Shown here: one piece after another, positions 1 to 6,790 of the stretch
Layout: every line of letters starts with the position of its first letter
Position numbering within the stretch: position 1 is the stretch's first letter
Source of the DNA: CAYUHC01 sp964444555
Lineage (GTDB): Bacteria; Patescibacteriota; Minisyncoccia; Phycocordibacterales; JACOZG01
Length of the DNA stretch: 24,924 nucleotides
Assembly (NCBI GenBank): GCA_964444555.1
Contig: CAYUHC010000011.1
Location: 1 to 24,924, forward strand
Direction: 5' to 3'
The notes under the pieces: generated by a model
What the model was told of the DNA's origin: nothing
What the model saw: only the letters and a program-made list of their open reading frames with translations
The model's database searches: none
Position numbers and translations under genes: made by a program

Positions 1-268
<268 letters not shown>

Positions 269-342
269 GAAATCTGGAAATCATTACGATTATTTTTACT
301 TGATAACCTGCTTAAATTAAAATTGACTAGTTGGATTTTTTA

Positions 343-451
343 GCTTGGTGGCTTAACGCCGGGGTCACACCTCTTACCATTCCGAACAGAGAAGTTAAGC
401 CCGGTAGTACCGATGGTACTCGCAAGGGGAGAGTAGGTAGCCGCCAGACTA
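343..451 (+). rRNA. rrf: 5S ribosomal RNA
   Basis: About 109 nt with the 5S hallmarks: 'GGGGTCACACC', 'CCGAACAGAGAAGTTAAGCCC' style loop (near 382-402) and 'GATGGTACT' (412-420), closing with 'GGGAGAGTAGGTAGCCGCCAG'-type sequence. The ends are set by helix I, where TGGTGGC (347-353) pairs with GCCGCCA. An open reading frame runs through this gene into the downstream protein gene, but it is not translated in this part. There is no intrinsic terminator after the 5S, and the next start codon is only about 40 nt away. Confidence 0.95.
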
Positions 452-475
452 AAGTATCTAATATCGTCAAGGTTG

Positions 476-484
476 TGGTAAAAT
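476..484 (+). promoter_or_regulatory. Extended -10 promoter of the 493 gene
   Basis: TGGTAAAAT matches the extended -10 pattern TGN-TANNNT. Its last base is 8 nt before the ATG at 493, so transcription would begin at or within a few bases of the start codon. No convincing -35 hexamer is present, as is usual for extended -10 promoters. Confidence 0.6.
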
Positions 485-492
485 GTGTGGAT

Positions 493-1950
493 ATGAAGAA
501 GTATATTTTTGCGGCTTTATTTTTGGCCATTTTTTTGACGACTCCAGCTTTGGCGCAAACCTCAGTGGCCGAACAAATTAAGGCACTGCAAACCCAGATT
601 TCCGAACTGACTGCGCAGTTAAACCAATTAATGGCCCAACAAAATCAGATCGGAGATTATTGCTATCAGTTTGATAAAGATTTAAGTATTGGGTCTACTG
701 GATCTGGTACTTTGCATCAGGTATTAAATATTTCTGGTTTAGGAAATTTTAACGATCAACAGATTTCGGGGAATGCAAAATTTGACGATCAGACACTTAT
801 TGCCGTTAAAAAATTCCAAGCCAAACACGGCTTGCCTCAAACTGGCTATGTTGGCCCGTTGACGCGAGCAAAATTAAATGAGTTGTTTGGTTGTGGTAAT
901 AATAAGTTTTACATTACCCCCAGCGTTCTTGAGGCGGCGCAAATTTGGCCATATCCTAACGTTAAGTCACTTTATAACCAGCCACTTACGGTTCACGGAT
1001 TAGCGGGTGACATTTCTTGGGCTGTAATCGGCGGGTCATTGCCTCCTGGATTTAGCTTAACCAAGGACCCCGTTCCGGCCCCCATGTGTGTTCCTGTTGG
1101 TTCGTGTCTTGTAGGACCTACTTCGCTCAGTTATAGAGCGGTAATTGGTGGTTTTACCTCGAATTTGAAAGTCGGCACTTACACCTTCACTGTCCAAGCC
1201 AGCAGTGGCACGCAAACGGCAACTCAAACTTACACCTTGAGTGTTTTGTCAAAAACAGAAACAGCCACAAGTACAATCACCGTTACCTCGCCAAACGGTG
1301 GGGAGCAGTGGCGGACGTATGATGTGCAAGATCTTACCTGGGATTACTCCAGTGCTAGTTCTGCGGATAGGGTAGATTTGTTTTTGGAAGGAAAAAGTCG
1401 TTCTGGTTGCGAAGCAGGAGCGGGAATGCCCTGTTTGCCCGTGATGCCAGAAATGTTGGATTTAGATAAAAATATTGCTGCCCGCTCCTCATCTTACTCC
1501 TGGATAGTAGGCACTGACATCAATAACAAAGTAATCGTCCCGGGTGCGTATAAAGTTGTTGTTTGTAAAAGTGGTTATCGTTATGGGTCAAAAGAATGTG
1601 ATCGTGGTGACAATTATTTTACGATTCTCGCTCCGGTGGCTTCGGTTGCTTGTGTTCAGGAGAAGGTCGCAACTCACGGCAGCTCGCAATATGCTCCAGG
1701 TGAATTAATTGTGGGTTTTACTCGTGGTACAACCCTTAAAAACGCTCAAAATATTATTCAAACCATGGGCTTAAATTATAAAACCAGAAGCGATTATACG
1801 TTAGAGCAATGGCAGAAATCTTTTGCTCGATCGCATTATCTTACTGTAACCGGCATTACGCCTGGTCAGGAATTCAATCAGGGTTGCGTAATGGAAGCTC
1901 ACCCAAATATTGAAACAACCCAGATAAATAGCATAGTACGTGCGCAGTAA
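493..1950 (+). CDS. Secreted coiled-coil / peptidoglycan-binding / Ig-like protein
   Basis: Encodes 485 residues. The start is placed at ATG 493 because it begins a clear signal peptide (MKKYIFAALFLAIF..., cleavage expected after ALA at residue 21). The longer open frame upstream runs through the 5S gene. After the signal come a short coiled coil (about 25-50, SVAEQIKALQTQISELTAQL) and a PG_binding_1-type domain (about 65-135) with the usual 'AVKKFQAKHGLPQTGYVGP' and 'LTRAKLNELFG' motifs. An Ig-like putative domain (about 155-255), a second beta domain opening with 'SPNGGEQW' (about 261-360), and a C-terminal segment (about 399-485) starting 'YAPGELIVGF' follow; the last resembles the N-terminal prodomain of fervidolysin-like subtilases. 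No protease catalytic domain follows it. The protein should sit in the cell wall; its ligand is unknown. The gene looks richer in A+T than most of the window. Confidence 0.85.
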   Translation: MKKYIFAALFLAIFLTTPALAQTSVAEQIKALQTQISELTAQLNQLMAQQNQIGDYCYQFDKDLSIGSTGSGTLHQVLNISGLGNFNDQQISGNAKFDDQTLIAVKKFQAKHGLPQTGYVGPLTRAKLNELFGCGNNKFYITPSVLEAAQIWPYPNVKSLYNQPLTVHGLAGDISWAVIGGSLPPGFSLTKDPVPAPMCVPVGSCLVGPTSLSYRAVIGGFTSNLKVGTYTFTVQASSGTQTATQTYTLSVLSKTETATSTITVTSPNGGEQWRTYDVQDLTWDYSSASSADRVDLFLEGKSRSGCEAGAGMPCLPVMPEMLDLDKNIAARSSSYSWIVGTDINNKVIVPGAYKVVVCKSGYRYGSKECDRGDNYFTILAPVASVACVQEKVATHGSSQYAPGELIVGFTRGTTLKNAQNIIQTMGLNYKTRSDYTLEQWQKSFARSHYLTVTGITPGQEFNQGCVMEAHPNIETTQINSIVRAQ

Positions 1951-1966
1951 CCAAGCTTAAAATTAG

Positions 1967-2003
1967 ACACAAAATCAATCTAAAAATAGGGTCGGTTTTG
2001 TGT
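1967..2003 (+). repeat. Inverted repeat overlapping the next promoter
   Basis: ACACAAAATC (1967-1976) pairs with GGTTTTGTGT (1994-2003), ten pairs including one G-T, with a 17-nt loop. The right arm covers the TGN part of the extended -10 at 2001-2009. It could be a weak terminator of the upstream gene, although no T-run follows, or an operator for the downstream operon. Confidence 0.4.
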
Positions 2004-2009
2004 TATGAT
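2001..2009 (+). promoter_or_regulatory. Extended -10 promoter of the 2019-4370 operon
   Basis: TGTTATGAT fits TGN-TANNNT and ends 9 nt before the ATG at 2019. No Shine-Dalgarno sequence lies between them, so a leaderless mRNA is predicted. Confidence 0.6.
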
Positions 2010-2018
2010 GGATTTGTT

Positions 2019-2483
2019 ATGAAAAAATATTCAATTTTAATTCTAATTTTAGGTTTATTCATTTTGCCAGCAATGGCTGGGGCGCAGGCGATTGGAGTGA
2101 GGAGGGTGAGTGAGACAATCGTGCCGACGGGGCTTGAGGCGCAGGTGGCACAATTGCGAGAGCAATTAGCAGCTCTAAGAGCCAATAAGCCGATTAAGTT
2201 GGTGATTACCGAGTCACCAAGCACGCTCAAGGTGGGTGAGACTGGGGTGTGGAAAGTGCGAGCACTGCGCCTGTCGCCTTTTGGCGAGCTGGCCATGCAG
2301 AGTCGCTGGGGCGATAGTCCAGAGATTATGATTATGCGCTTACCGCTTAAGGTAGACGACAAAAAGAATATTCATTATCGGCACGAATACTCTAAACCGG
2401 GCGTTTATGAAATTTCTTTCCGCGCTCAAGTGCCAAATGGGCAGACGGCGTTGGCTACTACGACAGTTCTGGTAAAATATTAA
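2019..2483 (+). CDS. Small secreted coiled-coil and PKD/Ig-like domain protein
   Basis: Encodes 154 residues. ATG 2019 is preferred over an upstream in-frame start at 1998, because it begins the signal peptide (MKKYSILILILGLFILPAMA..., cleavage likely after AGA at residue 22) and is placed correctly for the promoter. A heptad stretch (EAQVAQLREQLAALRA, about 43-58) precedes a beta-rich domain (about 65-154) whose C-terminal strand pattern 'GVYEISFRAQVPNG' is like a PKD or similar immunoglobulin-type fold. No catalytic motif is seen. It is first in a tight operon with the Cys-rich membrane protein and RodA, so a role at the cell wall is plausible but unproven. Confidence 0.75.
   Translation: MKKYSILILILGLFILPAMAGAQAIGVRRVSETIVPTGLEAQVAQLREQLAALRANKPIKLVITESPSTLKVGETGVWKVRALRLSPFGELAMQSRWGDSPEIMIMRLPLKVDDKKNIHYRHEYSKPGVYEISFRAQVPNGQTALATTTVLVKY
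2470..2478 (+). promoter_or_regulatory. Possible internal extended -10 before the 2485 gene
   Basis: TGGTAAAAT, identical to the element in front of the 493 gene, ends 6 nt before the ATG at 2485 and lies inside the last codons of the upstream gene. It may give a second, leaderless transcript of the last two genes of the operon. Because it also has to encode protein, chance is possible. Confidence 0.4.
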
Positions 2484-2484
2484 T

Positions 2485-3249
2485 ATGCTTACCTGGAGCG
2501 CCAAACGCCGGTTGCTCTACTTTTTGGGGACGGTGATCCTGATTCTTTTGGTCGGGTTTGTAGTGGTGTCTAATTATCGTCCAATGGCTTCTTGTTTTGA
2601 CGGCAAACAAAATCAAGATGAACGGGGAGTCGATTGTGGCGGGAGCTGCGCCCAGGTTTGCCCGACCGAGATCCAGCCGATCAAGACTTTGTGGACGCGA
2701 TTGTTGGCCGTTGGCCAAGACAAGTATGACGCCGCCGCGTTGCTAGAAAATCCTAATTCCGCTCATCTGGCCGCAAAAATAAAATACATTGTTAAGGTTT
2801 GGGATAAAAATAATTTACTGATCAATACTCGGCGCGGTGAGGCGATTCTTAATCCTCTCGAACAGTTTGTGATTTTTGAAAGTCGCATTGACGTTGGCGA
2901 ACGTGAACCAGATCGAGTAATTTTTGAGCTAACCGAGCCGCCCGTTTGGCAGAGAGTCGAAAAAGATAAGCCACAATTAGATTTAGAGCGGGGGGCTTTC
3001 GTTAACGATCCAACACCTCGCTTAGTAGCCAAGATTACTAATCGCTCTTTGTCGCTTGTCGACAATATTACGGTCGTGGCAGTGCTCTCTGGCGCGGACG
3101 AGAATGCCTTGGCCGTTAGCTCAACTTTGGTGGAGAGTTTGGCCCCAGATGAGAGCCGCGAAGTCGTCTTTACTTGGCCGACTCCCTTGCCTGAGCCGCC
3201 CGTTTTCTTTGATTTGTATAGTCAGTACGATCTGCGTACAATTCAGTAA
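2485..3249 (+). CDS. Membrane-anchored Cys-rich extracellular protein
   Basis: Encodes 254 residues. One N-terminal transmembrane helix (about 10-29, LLYFLGTVILILLVGFVVVS) is followed by a compact cysteine cluster (about 37-60) of the form C-FDG-...-GVDCGGSC-..-C. This four-cysteine motif recurs in exported proteins of CPR bacteria and some archaea. The rest (about 65-254) looks like two beta-sandwich modules, with segments such as 'PTPRLVAKITNRS' and 'NITVVAVLSG' that resemble FxLYD or similar extracellular domains. The ATG lies 1 nt after the upstream stop, and the stop overlaps the next start (TAATG), so it is translationally coupled on both sides. Sitting directly before rodA, it may accompany cell-wall synthesis, but no function is recognised. 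Confidence 0.75.
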   Translation: MLTWSAKRRLLYFLGTVILILLVGFVVVSNYRPMASCFDGKQNQDERGVDCGGSCAQVCPTEIQPIKTLWTRLLAVGQDKYDAAALLENPNSAHLAAKIKYIVKVWDKNNLLINTRRGEAILNPLEQFVIFESRIDVGEREPDRVIFELTEPPVWQRVEKDKPQLDLERGAFVNDPTPRLVAKITNRSLSLVDNITVVAVLSGADENALAVSSTLVESLAPDESREVVFTWPTPLPEPPVFFDLYSQYDLRTIQ

Positions 3250-4370
3250 TGATCCGGTGGTGGCGACGTTTTGATTGGCTGTTGGTTGGCGCTCTGATCC
3301 CGCTCGGAGCGGCGGGTTTGGTGACGATGAACTCGTTTACTTCGGAGAGTTACTTTTTCGAACGACAATTGATTTGGTTGGCGCTGGGGGCCTTGGTCCT
3401 GACGGGCGCTAGTCTGATTGATTGGCGTTTTTTGCGGCGCAGTGGAATCGTGCTCGGGCTCTACGGCTTTGGCTGTGCCGTTCTTTTACTTTTGGGCGTG
3501 GTGGCACCAACGATCAAGGGAGCTCAGAGTTGGTTTAACTTGGGCGCGATCGCGCTCCAGCCGGCCGACTTCGTAAAATTGATTTTGATTTTGGTTCTAG
3601 CCAAATATTTTTCTCGTCGACACGTGGAGATTGCCCACGTCCGGCACATCATCATTTCTGGTTTTTACGCCGTCATTCCTTTTCTGCTCATCTTGTTCCA
3701 GCCCGACTTTGGTTCGGCCGTCATCATTTTTCTTATCTGGTTCGGGATGATTATTTTTTCAGGAATTTCTAAACGTCACCTCTTTGTGGTGATCGGGGCG
3801 GGAGCCGCGGCTTTTTTGGTGGCGTGGTTGTTTGTGTTTGCTCCCTACCAAAAGGCGCGCATCGTGAGCTTTATCCATCCTCTGGCCGACATTCGCGGCA
3901 GTGGTTACAACGCCTTCCAGTCAACGGTGGCGGTTGGTTCTGGTCAGTTGGTCGGTAAGGGTGTTGGGTATGGTACGCAGTCGCGGTTGCGCTTTTTGCC
4001 CGAGTATGAGACGGACTTTATCTTCGCGGCCTTCGCCGAAGAGTGGGGCTTAATCGGTGTGGTCTTGTTCTTTGCTTTGTTTGGGCTGGTCATCTGGCGA
4101 ATCATTAAGGCCTCGATGATTGCCGAGACCAACTTCGAAGCTCTATTTGGGATTGGCTTGGCGATTATGCTGGTGGGTCATTTTGTAATCAATGTGGGGA
4201 TGAATATTGGACTCCTTCCCGTCACTGGTCTGACCTTGCCTTTTGTGAGTTATGGTGGCTCCCATTTGGTCGCCGAATTTTTAGGCTTAGGGATTTTGTT
4301 GGGGATGCGACGCTATGCTCGCGGCTTCCATCGCGATGATATGAAAAACGAATTTTTGGGCGTTGCTTAG
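3249..4370 (+). CDS. rodA: RodA/FtsW/SpoVE (SEDS) peptidoglycan glycosyltransferase
   Basis: Encodes 373 residues with about ten hydrophobic helices, the usual length for RodA. SEDS proteins polymerise lipid II into glycan strands at the outer face of the membrane, normally with a class B penicillin-binding protein. Family motifs are all present: 'GAQSWFNLGAIALQPADFVKL' type segment in the first third, 'FLPEYETDFIFA' with the conserved aspartate at residue 256, and 'GLLPVTGLTLPFVSYGGS' near the end. The serine after SYGGS is replaced by histidine. RodA is favoured over FtsW because of the short cytoplasmic ends and the PE..TDFIFA form. The ATG overlaps the upstream stop by one base. No PBP2 or MreBCD gene is in the window, which is unusual for rodA, so the partner must lie elsewhere. 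Confidence 0.93.
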   Translation: MIRWWRRFDWLLVGALIPLGAAGLVTMNSFTSESYFFERQLIWLALGALVLTGASLIDWRFLRRSGIVLGLYGFGCAVLLLLGVVAPTIKGAQSWFNLGAIALQPADFVKLILILVLAKYFSRRHVEIAHVRHIIISGFYAVIPFLLILFQPDFGSAVIIFLIWFGMIIFSGISKRHLFVVIGAGAAAFLVAWLFVFAPYQKARIVSFIHPLADIRGSGYNAFQSTVAVGSGQLVGKGVGYGTQSRLRFLPEYETDFIFAAFAEEWGLIGVVLFFALFGLVIWRIIKASMIAETNFEALFGIGLAIMLVGHFVINVGMNIGLLPVTGLTLPFVSYGGSHLVAEFLGLGILLGMRRYARGFHRDDMKNEFLGVA

Positions 4371-4383
4371 GCGCTACCCTAAG
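4366..4383. terminator. Hairpin between convergent genes
   Basis: CTTAGG (4366-4371) and CCTAAG (4378-4383) form a perfect 6-bp inverted repeat with a 6-nt loop. It spans the 8-bp gap between the rodA stop and the pilin stop, and both stop codons lie in it. There is no T-run, so if it terminates it is a short bidirectional element. Confidence 0.4.
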
Positions 4384-5074
4384 GCAGAGGCAAGAAGCAT
4401 TGCGTGATAACGTTGTTGATGATCGAGCGGATGTTTAGGCAGTTGGTGTCGCCAGGGGCGCACGTAATGCCATCGGCTGGGACGTCGGCTTGGATCCCGG
4501 CGCCGCACGAACGATTCTGCCCATCGAGCCACCAGCGGAAAGCTTCTTGGGGGACGCAGCCCGGTGAGCCGGCGGCGGTTTGGTCACAAATATAGGAGTT
4601 GGATTGTCCGTTAACGATCGCGCACCCACTGTTGGGTACCAGGACGGAACAGCGGTAGATTACTTGATAAGTGGCGCCGTAGAAAAAGCCAATGCCGCCC
4701 GATTGATAGCCGATGCGTCGAGTGCTAATGGGTGGACAGCTGCGGATTAGTCCGCCGAGTTGGTTGGCGTTGCAGAGCGTCTCGTCAGAGACGGAGCCAG
4801 CGTAGCCGCAGTGCGTGGCGTCGGGGTAGTCGCCCACGCAGCTAACCTGATTAGTGGTTAGGGGTGGGAGGCGATTATTTTGGAGACGATAGAGCTCGAC
4901 GGCCGTCCGATACTGGGTGATGTTCTGGATAATCGCGGCATTAATCGCGCGCAAGCGAGCACGCGACAATGATGCCATCACAATGCTGGAGAGGAGCGCA
5001 ATGATCGCGACAACGACCAAGAGCTCAATCAGCGTGAAGCCTATTGACTGGATATGTCTGTTGTTACAAACCAC
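4379..5074 (-). CDS. Type IV pilin-like protein, cysteine-rich (prepilin N-terminus)
   Basis: Encodes 231 residues. The leader MVCNNRHIQSIG is followed by the class III (prepilin) signal G|FTLIELLVVVAIIALLSS, with glycine at 12, phenylalanine at mature position 1 and glutamate at mature position 5. A prepilin peptidase should cut there, leaving a long N-terminal helix that packs into a pilus or pseudopilus. The C-terminal globular part carries twelve cysteines, suggesting several disulfides, and a pattern 'FRWWLDGQNRSCG'. The only plausible ATG lies inside the 3' end of the upstream pilin gene (34-nt overlap), so the two are probably co-expressed with translational coupling. No pilus ATPase, PilC or peptidase gene is nearby. 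Minor pilin or pseudopilin is the best guess. Confidence 0.85.
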   Translation of the reverse strand: MVCNNRHIQSIGFTLIELLVVVAIIALLSSIVMASLSRARLRAINAAIIQNITQYRTAVELYRLQNNRLPPLTTNQVSCVGDYPDATHCGYAGSVSDETLCNANQLGGLIRSCPPISTRRIGYQSGGIGFFYGATYQVIYRCSVLVPNSGCAIVNGQSNSYICDQTAAGSPGCVPQEAFRWWLDGQNRSCGAGIQADVPADGITCAPGDTNCLNIRSIINNVITQCFLPLP

Positions 5075-5577
5075 GAAGACTTGATTGCATCTGAAGAGGC
5101 CACGGCGATAGAACTTATCGTTCCAAGTGGGGTGTCTTCGAATTTATCTGGCACGTTGTTGATATCATTTACTCCACCAAGTAGAAATAATTTATAGTGC
5201 CTCCGAGAGGGGCTAACTTTGTAAACGTAACCTTTTGCTCCAACGCCTGATCCGACTACTCTCGGTGATGGACGAGTGGGCAGGAATTCGGAAATGGCCG
5301 CTAGTTTATTAAGGTCTTGCTGGAGGTTACACTGAAGAGAGTTAGAGTTCCAACAACTAACTCCGCTGGGGTTGGGGTTAGGATCAGCTGGATACAAATT
5401 ATATTTAGCATAGTAAAGTTCGATCGCTTTTTGGACTTCTTGTAGGTCACGAACAGAGGCCGCATCAACGCTACGCTTGCGGCTGTTTCCTAATGATCCC
5501 AACACCACGCTCGAGAGCAGGGCAATGATGGCGATAACGACTAAAAGTTCAATCAATGTAAAACCGTGTTTTTTCAT
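5041..5577 (-). CDS. Type IV pilin-like protein (prepilin N-terminus)
   Basis: Encodes 178 residues. A short leader MKKHG is followed by FTLIELLVVIAIIALLSS, the prepilin peptidase site and hydrophobic helix, with glutamate at mature position 5. The globular domain follows the GspG/PilE-like order: a helix 'DLQEVQKAIELYYAKYNLYPADP' near 42-64, a small Cys pair (SCWNSNSLQC), and a beta part with 'GYVYKVSPSRRHYKLFLL'. It lies 22 nt after the glycosyltransferase gene and overlaps the next pilin gene. It appears richer in A+T than the glycosyltransferase gene in front of it, which may mean a different origin or different constraints. It could be a major pilin or a pseudopilin; context does not decide. 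Confidence 0.88.
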   Translation of the reverse strand: MKKHGFTLIELLVVIAIIALLSSVVLGSLGNSRKRSVDAASVRDLQEVQKAIELYYAKYNLYPADPNPNPSGVSCWNSNSLQCNLQQDLNKLAAISEFLPTRPSPRVVGSGVGAKGYVYKVSPSRRHYKLFLLGGVNDINNVPDKFEDTPLGTISSIAVASSDAIKSSWFVTTDISSQ

Positions 5578-5599
5578 AAAAAGTTAGATTAAGACTGAC

Positions 5600-6739
5600 C
5601 TATCTATTATATAGTGCCATGGTCTGGCTGACCATCTGCTCTGTGGAGAAGGCGTCTCGGACGCGGTTGCCCAAATTTCGTCCCCGGATCTCCCGTTCCA
5701 GACTATTGCCGAGCAGGGGGATTAATTTGGCGGTGGCGTCTTCGGTTTCGGTGGGATCAAAAAGTAATCCTTCGCGTGGTTGGGAGATGAGATCGGGCAG
5801 GCCGCCCACGGCTGGGGCCGCCAGAGCCAGTTCGGCCAATCCGGCCTCGAGGGCAACGTAAGGCAGGCCTTCTTTCCGAGAGGTGAGCAAGAATAGATCA
5901 AAGGCCTTGAGGAGCGTCGCGGCGTCGGGGACGCGCCCGACGGGCACGACGATGTTGGTTAATCGGCGGTGGGTGATTTCTTGAGCGAGCCAATCAGTCA
6001 ATTCTCCGTCGCCGATGATGACGATGGCGAGGTGGGGATATTCTTGGTGGAGCGCGGTGGCCAGGTTGAGCATTAGGTCATAGCCCTTGTTGGGGTGGAG
6101 TTCGCCGATCATGCCGATCCAGAGCTCGCGACTTTTGGGTCGGAGTTCCGGCGCGCGCCGAATTAGTTCGGCGCGCGCGTCATCCCGATACAAAAACGTC
6201 AGTGGCGAGACCCCATTGTGGATGAGGGAGACTTTGTCGCTGATCCCTCGCCATTGACGCGTGTCGTCGGCGTCGGCTTGGTGGAGGCAGATTACTTCAT
6301 CCACCAAGAGCGCGGTGAGCCAGTGAAAAAATTTGATAATTAACTTTTGCCAGCCGGGACGATTTTCATGAAAGGCCCAGCCGTGATTAGTAAAGATTAT
6401 TTTTGGCACGCGATGCCAGCGCGCGACGAGGGCGCCTAGGCCGGCAATCTTGGGGCTATTGAGATGGATAATGTCGGGCTGAAAAAGTTTGATCACCCGT
6501 GCGAGAGCCAGTAGCGAGCGCAAGTCTTGGAGAGGATTGATGTCTCGGCCCAGAGCGCCGAGTGAGTAGGTGGCCAGGCCGCGTCCGTGCAAGCGATCGA
6601 GGAGGGCGCCGTTGCCACCGGCGACGACAGCCACCTCATATTCAGTCGGCGGCAGGCTGGTGGCTAGGTCGTAAACATAGCGCTGAGCTCCGCCCCAGTT
6701 TGACTTAGTAACGGCGTATAAAATTCGTTTCCGGCTCAT
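5600..6739 (-). CDS. Glycosyltransferase family 4 (GT-B fold)
   Basis: Encodes 379 residues, the normal size for GT4 enzymes, which move a sugar from a nucleotide donor to a lipid-linked or polysaccharide acceptor in the cytoplasm. The N-terminal acceptor half shows 'SNWGGAQRYVYDLA' (about 13-26), the glycine-rich loop of this family, and 'PDIIHLNSPKIAGLGA'. The C-terminal donor half begins at 'IGMIGELHPNKGYDLML' and has 'IIGDGELTDWL' and the retaining EX7E motif 'KEGLPYVALEAG' with glutamates at 290 and 298. No transmembrane helix is visible. It diverges from the initiating sugar transferase gene across 51 bp, so both probably serve the same surface glycan. Donor and acceptor cannot be read from sequence. 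Confidence 0.9.
   Translation of the reverse strand: MSRKRILYAVTKSNWGGAQRYVYDLATSLPPTEYEVAVVAGGNGALLDRLHGRGLATYSLGALGRDINPLQDLRSLLALARVIKLFQPDIIHLNSPKIAGLGALVARWHRVPKIIFTNHGWAFHENRPGWQKLIIKFFHWLTALLVDEVICLHQADADDTRQWRGISDKVSLIHNGVSPLTFLYRDDARAELIRRAPELRPKSRELWIGMIGELHPNKGYDLMLNLATALHQEYPHLAIVIIGDGELTDWLAQEITHRRLTNIVVPVGRVPDAATLLKAFDLFLLTSRKEGLPYVALEAGLAELALAAPAVGGLPDLISQPREGLLFDPTETEDATAKLIPLLGNSLEREIRGRNLGNRVRDAFSTEQMVSQTMALYNR
5606..5611 (-). promoter_or_regulatory. Candidate -10 of the pilin pair, with palindrome upstream
   Basis: On the minus strand TATAAT (5611 to 5606) lies 28 nt before the pilin ATG, inside the last codons of the glycosyltransferase gene. Immediately upstream is a perfect palindrome, ATGGTC-N5-GACCAT (5619-5635), which could be an operator. 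Unlike most promoters here this one would give a short leader. Confidence 0.4.
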
Positions 6740-6748
6740 GACGTTCGC

Positions 6749-6757
6749 ACTATAGCA
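6749..6757 (-). promoter_or_regulatory. Extended -10 promoter of the glycosyltransferase gene
   Basis: Read on the minus strand, TGCTATAGT occupies 6757 to 6749 and is followed by exactly 9 nt before ATG at 6739. The pattern and spacing match the other promoters of the window, and no Shine-Dalgarno sequence is present. Confidence 0.6.
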
Positions 6758-6772
6758 CAGGCCCTCGCTTTG

Positions 6773-6781
6773 TGGTATAAA
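6773..6781 (+). promoter_or_regulatory. Extended -10 promoter of the sugar transferase operon
   Basis: TGGTATAAA ends 9 nt before ATG 6791. It faces the divergent glycosyltransferase promoter, and each -10 occupies about the place of the other's -35 region, so RNA polymerase could not easily use both at once. Confidence 0.6.
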
Positions 6782-6790
6782 GCAATAACT

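Noticed and set aside
269..342. tRNA gene between 23S and 5S
   Set aside because: The spacer is AT-rich and has no cloverleaf, T-loop GTTCRA or anticodon stem.
331..492. N-terminal extension of the first protein gene through the 5S rRNA
   Set aside because: The reading frame is open by chance. A clear signal peptide starts at 493, directly behind an extended -10, and the upstream part is 5S rRNA.
6770..6790. TTG start at 6770 for the sugar transferase
   Set aside because: This stretch contains the extended -10 element. ATG 6791 has the same 9-nt spacing as other genes.
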